Source: JAEUSG01 sp964590225 (lineage in GTDB: Bacteria; Fibrobacterota; OXYB2-FULL-49-7; JAEUSG01). From it: 18,564 nt of DNA. The notes under the pieces were generated by a model, which had not been told where the DNA came from, made no database searches, and saw nothing but the letters and a program-made list of their open reading frames with translations. The DNA is taken from assembly GCA_964590225.1 (NCBI GenBank), contig CAZPWS010000062.1, positions 1 through 18,564 on the forward strand, read 5' to 3'. The position numbers were made by a program, and so were the translations under genes. The stretch's first letter is position 1. Every line of letters starts with the position of its first letter. Shown piece by piece: positions 1 to 5,419 of this stretch.

Positions 1-63
1 GCGGCTTAAAGGAGTAATCGGATACATATCATACACAACATTTGACATTAGCTCAAGGCAATG

Positions 64-1572
64 TCATATTGTTAGATTCTTTCGTATCCTTTTTAGTGCA
101 AAAGCAAAAACAATGACAGATAGGCCGAACGGTAACAATATAACAAGTTTATGTCCACTTTCTCGCGCAATATAACTCCACAGATTTGCCAACCCATTAT
201 ATGTTTCGCGCTCTCTAAAATCGAGCGTAAGTCCATTGCTATGCGAATATATTTCCTCTTTTCCGCTTAGCTTGTGCTTTAACAGCATTGCCGAAACGGC
301 GAAATGTGGTGCAGTAAGTGAAGATGGGTCTTTTATAAAGTAATGAGTTTGTTGATAAAGCACTAATGAACCCAAAAGCTGAACAGCAATAGATGGAATT
401 ACCACAAAAAAAAGCACTGCCTTATAAAAACGCTTTTTCTGCAGTGCCTCAATAAAAGAAAGTATCGGAATATGCAACAGGAGCAACACAGGAACGATTA
501 GTCGAGGCCCCCAACTCCACCCACCATACCATGAGTGCCATTTGGCATGAAAAAATAGGGATACGGTAAAAAGTATCAAAATGACGGCAAATACTGATTT
601 ATGTTTTTTAAAAAAAGCAGGCATACCAATTATAGACAGAATAACAATTGGAGAATAGAAGAAAATGGATTTAGATGGAGAGAATAGAAATCCTATTAAA
701 CCATTAATGAAGCTGCCCGTAAACTCCTTTGTCTCATCGCCATAGCCAAATTCGAGCAGAGAACCAAACCTTACCTTATTAAGTACCAAAACTGTAAATA
801 AAGCCACAAGAATGGGTACTACTATAAGCAAAATTTGCCTTACATCTTTTTTCTTTAAACAACCATTTTCACTTAAAGCAAATAAAATTAGTACTGGTAG
901 GTATATTACATTGGCAACCTTTAGAAGAAGAAGCCCTGCCAACGAAAATCCAAGCAATAATAGAGAATAGCCATCTTTCCCTTCTTTAAATACTAAGTGC
1001 AGAGATAGAATAAGCAAAATAGCAGTTGGAGTTTCTACAAGGACTATCTTGGAATATGGAAGCAAGATGCTGCCCACTGCAAGCAGTAAAGATGAAATAA
1101 ATGCTACCTTTGGTGCAAATCCAAGCATCAAGGCAAAGATATAAAACACAACAACAAAAAGTGCGGCGAAAACGGTATTTGTAAGTGACGCAAGCCCTCT
1201 CATAACTAATTCAGAATCAATCCCTAAAACTGATTCCAGTAAAATAGAAACGACAGCGAGAGGAACAAAAACAAAAGAATAACCAACACCATATTTGCTG
1301 TATAATCCACCAGAATACGATTTCACCGGGAACGGTGTCTTTTCAGTTGAATCGATTTGGAAGGAGCCATTACTCACAATTGCGCTCGCAGTTGAAACAG
1401 AATAATGCGTATCGGAAGGATAGTGTCCGTTTGGGGCAAAAATTGCAAAGAAAATAAAAAACATCAACCCTATTACAAGTTTTTCGTTTTTGGAAACCAC
1501 GAGACAAGTATAATAAACAGAAGAGATACTAAACAAAGAAACCATGGCACTGATTATTTGTATATTATCCAT
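64..1572 (-). CDS. Multipass membrane protein, GT-C glycosyltransferase-like
   Basis: Predicted integral membrane protein of about 502 residues with roughly ten or more hydrophobic segments spread along its length. The first outer loop after the N-terminal helices carries an acidic residue (Asp54 in PSDTHYSV), followed by an aromatic Ser-Lys-Tyr-Gly motif near residues 94-97. A Trp-rich loop (WHSWYGGWSWGPR) lies around residues 348-360. This layout resembles bacterial GT-C fold enzymes (PMT/ArnT-like), which transfer sugars from polyprenyl-phosphate donors at the outer face of the membrane. That assignment rests on general pattern, and no substrate can be inferred. I start it at the ATG at 1572; an upstream ATG at 1590 and an internal one at 1545 are also in frame, and none has a clear Shine-Dalgarno sequence. 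It is divergent from the peroxiredoxin with no gap. The C-terminus is short, basic and cytoplasmic-looking (KRIRKNLTI). Confidence 0.6.
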   Translation of the reverse strand: MDNIQIISAMVSLFSISSVYYTCLVVSKNEKLVIGLMFFIFFAIFAPNGHYPSDTHYSVSTASAIVSNGSFQIDSTEKTPFPVKSYSGGLYSKYGVGYSFVFVPLAVVSILLESVLGIDSELVMRGLASLTNTVFAALFVVVFYIFALMLGFAPKVAFISSLLLAVGSILLPYSKIVLVETPTAILLILSLHLVFKEGKDGYSLLLLGFSLAGLLLLKVANVIYLPVLILFALSENGCLKKKDVRQILLIVVPILVALFTVLVLNKVRFGSLLEFGYGDETKEFTGSFINGLIGFLFSPSKSIFFYSPIVILSIIGMPAFFKKHKSVFAVILILFTVSLFFHAKWHSWYGGWSWGPRLIVPVLLLLHIPILSFIEALQKKRFYKAVLFFVVIPSIAVQLLGSLVLYQQTHYFIKDPSSLTAPHFAVSAMLLKHKLSGKEEIYSHSNGLTLDFRERETYNGLANLWSYIARESGHKLVILLPFGLSVIVFAFALKRIRKNLTI

Positions 1573-2043
1573 ATGGAAACAAATCTGCAAAAAGGAATGA
1601 AGGCGCCCGACTTCTCACTCAAAAATAGCGAGGGCAAAAGCGTAACACTTGCCAACTTTAAGGGCAAGACACTTGTACTCTATTTTTATCCTAAAGATAA
1701 TACTCCGGGTTGTACGCAGGAGGCAATTGACTTCTCGGAATTGATAAGAGATTTTGACAAGAATAACATTGCAATTGTCGGTATCAGTCCCGATGATGAA
1801 AAATCGCATGCCGGTTTCATAGCAAAGCAAAACCTTAAAGTTGATCTGCTTGCAGATCCAGACCATAAGGCTCTTGAAGCTTATGGAGTGTGGCAGTTAA
1901 AAAAGAATTATGGCAAAGAGTATATGGGTGTTGTTAGAACCACCTTCCTGATCGATCCCAAGGGGATAATTGCTGAAATTTGGGATAAAGTAAAGGTTGA
2001 AGGCCACGCCCAAACTGTTCTTAAAACAGCTTGCTCTTTATAA
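1573..2043 (+). CDS. bcp: Peroxiredoxin, Bcp/PrxQ type
   Basis: Thiol peroxidase of 156 residues, expected to reduce hydrogen and organic peroxides in the cytoplasm with thioredoxin-like reductants. It has the AhpC/TSA thioredoxin fold. It opens with KAPDFSL and carries the peroxidatic motif P40-x3-T44-x2-C47 in YFYPKDNTPGCTQE. The downstream VVRTTFLIDPKGIIAE strand supplies the conserved Arg of the active site. Length and order match Bcp (about 150-156 residues). The resolving Cys usual for Bcp, five residues after the peroxidatic one, is replaced by Ile52; the only other Cys is Cys154, two residues from the end. The frame is open from 1405, but the family N-terminus begins at ATG 1573. No ribosome binding site is visible upstream, and a TATATT box at 1561-1566 would place transcription start at or next to the ATG, so a leaderless message is possible. 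Confidence 0.9.
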   Translation: METNLQKGMKAPDFSLKNSEGKSVTLANFKGKTLVLYFYPKDNTPGCTQEAIDFSELIRDFDKNNIAIVGISPDDEKSHAGFIAKQNLKVDLLADPDHKALEAYGVWQLKKNYGKEYMGVVRTTFLIDPKGIIAEIWDKVKVEGHAQTVLKTACSL

Positions 2044-2074
2044 GCAATCGATAATTTTTAGAAAATAGACAACT

Positions 2075-2092
2075 ACGAATAACTCTATTCGT
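2075..2092. terminator. Possible bidirectional terminator between convergent genes
   Basis: A perfect 7-bp stem, ACGAATA with TATTCGT around the loop ACTC, sits 32 bases after the peroxiredoxin stop and overlaps the last codons of the convergent DUF5320 gene. On the plus strand it is followed after a short gap by ACTTTTTGC, but there is no immediate T-run, so termination is only a possibility. Confidence 0.3.
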
Positions 2093-2393
2093 TGCTGACT
2101 TTTTGCGTTCCGAGTTCAGCTATTCTTTTATTTATAAGGTCAAGAGCATCACTCAAAAAGCGAGCCTGATTCCTTAGCGCCGCAGATTCATCACAAGCAG
2201 CGTATCCGGAAAATGCATAAAAGTTTCTGCCCATACCCAGTCCAAAGCCAGGGCGTAATCCCCTCCCCATACGCATACCCCTCCCACTAGCACAATTTGC
2301 AAACCCAGGCATAGAAAAGCCGGCACAATAACCCGCACCTCTACCGCTTAAAGTTCCAGCTCCCATTGGCCCTGTTCCATCTCCTCTTGGCAT
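2085..2393 (-). CDS. DUF5320 family small Gly/Met/Arg-rich protein
   Basis: A 102-residue protein that opens MPRGDGTGPMGAGTLSGRG, the hallmark start of DUF5320 proteins. A glycine-, methionine- and arginine-rich middle part has Cys23, Cys34 and Cys67. A short helical C-terminus (residues about 70-96) looks like a coiled coil. Such proteins are frequent in anaerobes and often sit beside NifX/NifB-like or Mrp/NBP35 iron-sulfur genes; their function is not established. No such neighbour is present here. The frame is open to 2456, but the ATG at 2393 is preceded by a perfect AGGAGGT five bases upstream (2399-2405 on the plus strand), which fixes the start. It is convergent with the peroxiredoxin gene. 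Confidence 0.85.
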   Translation of the reverse strand: MPRGDGTGPMGAGTLSGRGAGYCAGFSMPGFANCASGRGMRMGRGLRPGFGLGMGRNFYAFSGYAACDESAALRNQARFLSDALDLINKRIAELGTQKVSNE

Positions 2394-2398
2394 GATAC

Positions 2399-2405
2399 AC
2401 CTCCT
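2399..2405 (-). promoter_or_regulatory. Strong Shine-Dalgarno deciding the DUF5320 start
   Basis: The minus strand reads AGGAGGT here, followed by five bases and the ATG at 2393. It is the strongest ribosome binding site in the window and rules out the 21-codon N-terminal extension that the open frame would allow. Confidence 0.85.
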
Positions 2406-2629
2406 AAATATGTCTGTTTCCCGATATATTTCAATGAAGTAGAATACAAAAATCATGCCACAACGATTTATAAATTATCGTGTTAAAACTCAATGAGTAA
2501 CCATATTTAAAAGTAGAATCAAAACATTATGGCGCAATGATTAGTTACTTTAGATTGCATTCTTGCAAACATTTATGATAGTTACGCTTTGTAATAAAGA
2601 ATTATATTTGCATTAACAAAAGCAGAAGA

Positions 2630-2722
2630 ATGAAAAGAATAAATGCAAAACTCTTAATAATAGGTAACGAACTACTGTCGGGCCATACAATTGACACTAA
2701 CGCCGCACTAACTGAATCCTGA
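2630..2722 (+). pseudogene. cinA 5' fragment (partial duplicate of cinA at 5382)
   Basis: The first 27 codons match the start of the intact cinA at 5382 with about four base differences in 81. Three of these are silent (act/acc, aac/aat, cta/ctt) and one changes His to Tyr. After codon 27 (Ala-Ala-Leu) similarity stops and the frame reads Thr-Glu-Ser and then TGA at 2720. It keeps the N-terminal NELLSG motif of the molybdopterin-binding-like domain and nothing else. An AAGAATTATATT element ends 21 bases before the ATG in both copies (2597-2608 and 5349-5360). The fragment cannot make a working CinA. It marks the left edge of the patchwork region that ends at the intact gene. Confidence 0.9.
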
Positions 2723-3118
2723 GTGTTTCTGACTCTTTATCTGATTCACAACTTCTTGACTTAAATATATTTGTTGGTATATATACTAACGAATACGGGA
2801 TATATAATTGTTGTGCTGAAAATTACGGTAAAAATGAAAGATTATTCATAACGGCTATTATTATAAGTAATATAACTGCAACTATTCAGGCATATATGCT
2901 CAGTTGTCGCTCGGGTATGGCTACTTTTTCGCGGGCGAATCACTTTTATCGTATTCTGTAGCATATTTACATCCAGTAGCTCATGTGTTTACGAGAATTG
3001 ACAGATAAGAAAGGGAAATGTTTACCGGTGGCCACCTCAGTTTGGAAAAAAGGATCGCTCCCGCTCCTTACAAGGGCTGGATTTAATGATTCAGAGACTT
3101 CTACGCAAAAATGCACTG
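2723..3118. other. Gene-free stretch downstream of the cinA fragment
   Basis: About 400 AT-rich bases with no convincing open frame on either strand, no tRNA and no clear repeat. It starts exactly where similarity to intact cinA is lost, so the junction at about 2711 is a likely breakpoint. I see nothing else in it. Confidence 0.5.
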
Positions 3119-3136
3119 GAAAACTTTTAAGTTTTC
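3119..3136. promoter_or_regulatory. Perfect inverted repeat upstream of the toxin-antitoxin pair
   Basis: GAAAACTT-TT-AAGTTTTC is an 18-base near-palindrome with two perfect 8-base arms, ending 32 bases before the mntA-like ATG. TATGTA and TATATT boxes lie between it and the ATG. Its position suits an operator for an autoregulated toxin-antitoxin operon. No protein in the pair has an obvious helix-turn-helix, so this role is inferred. Confidence 0.4.
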
Positions 3137-3168
3137 AAAACACTATGTAAAAAGAAGTATATTAAAGC

Positions 3169-3471
3169 ATGGATTTATTGAACAAATCATCTAAAGAAAT
3201 TAGTGATCTGTGCAAATCTCATGCGGTACAATCACTATACGCGTTCGGTTCAATAGTAAGAGGCGAGATAAAACCTTCAAGCGATATAGATCTTGTGGTA
3301 TCATTTAAACCTTTCAACTTGCTTGAGTACGCTGACAATTATTTTGACCTAAAATTTAAACTTCAAGAGCTCTTACTTCATCCTATCGATTTACTTGAAG
3401 AACAGGCAATTCGAAACACCTTATTCAAATCTTCTATCGAAAAAGAAATGAAACTGGTTTATGGATCATAG
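3169..3471 (+). CDS. mntA: MntA-like minimal nucleotidyltransferase antitoxin
   Basis: A 100-residue minimal nucleotidyltransferase of the DNA polymerase beta superfamily. The signature GSX10DXD is exact: Gly27-Ser28, then Asp39 and Asp41 in GSIVRGEIKPSSDIDLVV, with the RGE that follows in the MNT family. In characterised MntA/HepT (type VII) systems the MNT protein AMPylates the HEPN toxin on a tyrosine and so neutralises it. The gene overlaps the downstream HEPN gene by 11 bases (stop TAG at 3469-3471, next ATG at 3461), the order and coupling usual for this pair. An AAAGAAG stretch upstream may act as a weak ribosome binding site. It sits in the gene-poor patchwork, as expected for a mobile defence or stabilisation module. 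Confidence 0.88.
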   Translation: MDLLNKSSKEISDLCKSHAVQSLYAFGSIVRGEIKPSSDIDLVVSFKPFNLLEYADNYFDLKFKLQELLLHPIDLLEEQAIRNTLFKSSIEKEMKLVYGS

Positions 3472-3817
3472 AATTAACACATTACTTGCTGACATCGAAA
3501 AAGCGATTAAAGAGATCGACACTTTTTTCAATAGCAATGAAATAATTTTTTCACAATTTTGCGAAGACATTAAAACTAAGCGTGCTGTAGAAAGAGACCT
3601 AGAAATTATTGGTGAAGCAATCAGTAAAATATTAACGATTGACAAAGCCGTACCTATTTCTGATGCACGCAAAATTGTCGATATGCGAAATAGAATCATA
3701 CATGGTTACGATACTGTTTCTGATGAGGTTGTTTGGGGCATAATAATCAAATATCTTCCTCGCCTAAAATTAGAAATTGATACTATCCTGAACAACTCTT
3801 CTAATGAATTGTCATAA
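3461..3817 (+). CDS. hepT: HepT-like HEPN toxin (DUF86)
   Basis: A 118-residue all-helical HEPN protein of the HepT/DUF86 family. The catalytic RNase motif RX4HXY is intact: Arg76, His81 and Tyr83 in RNRIIHGY. The upstream helix carries AVERDLEIIGEAISK (about residues 42-56), also typical of the family. HepT toxins cleave RNA (tRNA or mRNA) and are silenced when MntA modifies the motif tyrosine, which here would be Tyr83. The gene starts inside mntA in another frame, giving translational coupling. Nothing suggests decay, so the pair is probably functional. Function is known for the family; the activity of this copy is inferred. Confidence 0.88.
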   Translation: MDHRINTLLADIEKAIKEIDTFFNSNEIIFSQFCEDIKTKRAVERDLEIIGEAISKILTIDKAVPISDARKIVDMRNRIIHGYDTVSDEVVWGIIIKYLPRLKLEIDTILNNSSNELS

Positions 3818-3979
3818 TGTGTTCCTGAGCCTTACATCAATTACAACGCTGTTTGACTGATGAGAGCAACAACTTGTAGGAATTTTCTTTTTTACCCATA
3901 TATAAACCACAAAATCACGACAGACTAACAAAACTGACAAACTAAATCCCAATATAAAGCTTGAACTTGCTCTGAATCT

Positions 3980-4147
3980 TTATTTCTTCAACTTTACTTG
4001 CAATGAGTACATGGAACCCGTGACGGATATCAAGTAAACTGTTAATCTCTTCCTATTTCTCAGCAAGTTTCCGACGATAACCACATTCCGCTTTAGCGGA
4101 ATACAGGCTTTTATCCCCTTACCAACAAAGATAGCGATGACATGTGG
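3980..4147 (-). pseudogene. Possible transposase C-terminal remnant
   Basis: On the minus strand an open frame of 55 codons without a usable start reads into TAA at 3980-3982. Its first part contains VGKGIKACIPLKRN, which resembles the stretch before the catalytic Glu in IS5-type transposases (Gly-Ile-Lys-x-Cys-Ile-Pro, then basic residues). After that the similarity disappears and another frame looks more protein-like, as if shifted. A 7-bp hairpin (ATTCCGC/GCGGAAT, 4085-4102) lies inside. The call rests on a dozen residues and may be chance. Otherwise 3818-4159 holds no gene that I can see. Confidence 0.2.
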
Positions 4148-4159
4148 CTATAAAGTTTC

Positions 4160-4675
4160 TTAAAAGTCGTACGATGCTTCAATTATTCCGTTTGTTCTTA
4201 CTTTAAGCTGTAGCAAAGAATGACTGCTACTTGAAATAACATGGTTGTATTTGCTTACAGATTGGAGGATCTTTCTGTCTGCAAAAAGTAATGCAGCCAT
4301 ACTCGTAACAACCAGCGGGAGTGTTGGTGCTAGCATAACAATTGATGCTGTGTGCGCTGAAGGATTATCGCTGTATGCTAAGAACATTCCGGGAGGTAAT
4401 AATAATAATGCTATAACATACGCTGACATTCCGGCACGGTATAGTGATTTTCCGGATCTGTACATGGCAAATGCTTCGGGAACGCTATGGAATCTTTCAA
4501 GGATTTGATAATGAGTGAGTACCTGACCTGCTTCAATAATTCCCGACCCGAAAAACCCTCGAAATGTTGTGAGCGGCGGTTTGCTTTTGCCCTGCGCTTC
4601 GACTGATTGGGAAGCGGCGTGGGTTTGCAAAGCAAATATTAGCATTAAGTGTGCAATTAAGACCAATAGTTTCAT
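4160..4675 (-). CDS. Small exported membrane protein of unknown function
   Basis: I do not recognise this 171-residue protein. It starts with a signal peptide or signal anchor (MKLLVLIAHLMLIFALQTHA, possible cleavage after residue 20). A polar segment follows, including GFFGSGIIEAGQVL around 41-53. Two transmembrane helices come next (about 84-101 and 111-131), the second followed by DRKILQSVSKYN. The C-terminal 30 residues are polar. The pattern of signal peptide, paired helices and a terminal Lys-Tyr-Asn resembles poorly characterised envelope proteins. The start is supported by AGGGAG eight bases upstream of the ATG at 4675. It stands alone, transcribed opposite to the toxin-antitoxin pair and to cinA, so context gives no hint of its job. 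Confidence 0.6.
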   Translation of the reverse strand: MKLLVLIAHLMLIFALQTHAASQSVEAQGKSKPPLTTFRGFFGSGIIEAGQVLTHYQILERFHSVPEAFAMYRSGKSLYRAGMSAYVIALLLLPPGMFLAYSDNPSAHTASIVMLAPTLPLVVTSMAALLFADRKILQSVSKYNHVISSSSHSLLQLKVRTNGIIEASYDF

Positions 4676-4950
4676 GTTAGATTCTCCCTAAAATGCAAAT
4701 AAAAATATGACTCATAAACTCATAGGAATTTTGATCTTTTCTCATATAGTAAAGACTAATTTTGCCTCCTCAATATAAAATAACTCACTTGACCACAATT
4801 CTACTGTTCTACACAAATATCAATCGTCAACAATACTTCGCCAAGCTCAGCACGAGTTTCAAAATATTCACTCTTTACACCTAAAAATAACCATTTTCCA
4901 ATCAGCCAGGGCTGAAATAAGTGCCTGTAATAACTCGAGTCAACATTTCG
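4676..4950. other. AT-rich intergenic stretch
   Basis: No open frame, RNA or repeat that I can support. It lies upstream of the exported protein gene and presumably holds its promoter, but I cannot single one out. Confidence 0.4.
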
Positions 4951-5085
4951 TCACTCTGTCCATTCAATTACCTCGCATGTTTCATGGCCCGGCACGGGTT
5001 CGATGAACTCACCGCAAGTGTAGTCCCCAAAATCTTTTGCCTTTAGTGGCTCTTTGAGAAGTGAATGTATTTGGCAATATTGCAT
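4951..5085 (-). CDS. Possible 44-residue cysteine-containing small protein
   Basis: An ATG at 5085 on the minus strand opens 44 codons ending in TGA at 4951-4953. The peptide begins MQYCQIHSLLKEPLKAKDFG and is acidic toward its end (CEVIEWTE), with Cys4, Cys24 and Cys37 and a balanced, protein-like composition. No ribosome binding site precedes it: the upstream sequence is CCTCCTCC, the wrong strand for one. A stop lies six codons upstream. It could be a real small protein, or the tail end of a gene cut by the rearrangements of this region. Function unknown. Confidence 0.25.
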   Translation of the reverse strand: MQYCQIHSLLKEPLKAKDFGDYTCGEFIEPVPGHETCEVIEWTE

Positions 5086-5137
5086 GGAGGAGGAACAGTC
5101 CTACAAAGTAAGTTGCTGAAAGTAAAATAAGGTGTTT

Positions 5138-5170
5138 AGGTGGGCGTGAGTTCGAATCTCACCACCCCGA
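5138..5170 (+). pseudogene. 3' half of a tRNA-Pro gene
   Basis: The sequence from AGGT through CACCCCGA is the 3' part of a tRNA. It has the end of the anticodon stem, a variable region, a perfect T arm (GTGAG-TTCGAAT-CTCAC) and the 3' acceptor strand CACCCCG with discriminator A. Across 40 bases (5136-5175) it matches the 3' end of tRNA-Pro(GGG) at 17759 in 36 positions. The acceptor strand would need CGGGGTG as partner, a usual tRNA-Pro start, but that 5' half is absent upstream. Truncation inside the anticodon arm with the 3' end kept is the scar left by tyrosine-recombinase elements integrating into tRNA genes, so this may be an old attachment site. Confidence 0.8.
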
Positions 5171-5178
5171 TTTTTAAA

Positions 5179-5204
5179 AAGCCTTCGGAGAAATCTGAGG
5201 GCTT
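5179..5204 (+). terminator. Terminator following the tRNA-Pro fragment
   Basis: AAGCCTTCGGA-GAAA-TCTGAGGGCTT forms an 11-bp stem (two G-U pairs) with a GAAA tetraloop, nine bases after the tRNA 3' end and followed by TCAAGTTTT. It is likely the original transcription terminator of the tRNA gene, kept with the truncated tRNA. Confidence 0.6.
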
Positions 5205-5269
5205 CAAGTTTTAACGAATATAACTCAACATTGACCATGATGATTTTTTGCAACTATTTATACAGACAA

Positions 5270-5419
5270 ATGAACAAGCAAGAGCACATCGATTATTGGA
5301 AAACAACAAAGATAGTACAGACAATTACGATATCCGCGCTTATTAACCAAGAATTATATTCAAATTGGCTAAAGTCTAAATATGAAAAGAATAAATGCAA
5401 AACTCTTAATAATAGGTAA
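5270..5419 (+). pseudogene. Possible HEPN-gene 5' stub
   Basis: An ATG at 5270 opens with MNKQEHIDYWKTT, which closely resembles the first residues of HEPN-domain proteins (PF05168 type, M-x-K-x-EHI-x-YW). After this the HEPN pattern is lost. The frame runs 49 codons and ends inside cinA in a different frame, which a functional gene would not be expected to do. A +1 shift after codon 13 instead gives a short tail ending in TAA just before the cinA promoter region. It looks like the start of a HEPN gene with its body deleted. The evidence is one short motif. Confidence 0.3.

Noticed and set aside
1..63. Gene at the left edge
   Set aside because: Only 63 bases before the membrane-protein stop; AAGGAG occurs at 9-14 but no start follows at a usable distance.
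1405..1572. N-terminal extension of the peroxiredoxin
   Set aside because: It lies opposite the membrane-protein coding sequence and precedes the normal Bcp start; the composition is not that of a signal or domain.
4085..4102. Hairpin ATTCCGC-TTTA-GCGGAAT as a terminator
   Set aside because: There is no T-run on either side and it lies 58 bases past the nearest gene end; more likely incidental or part of the remnant.
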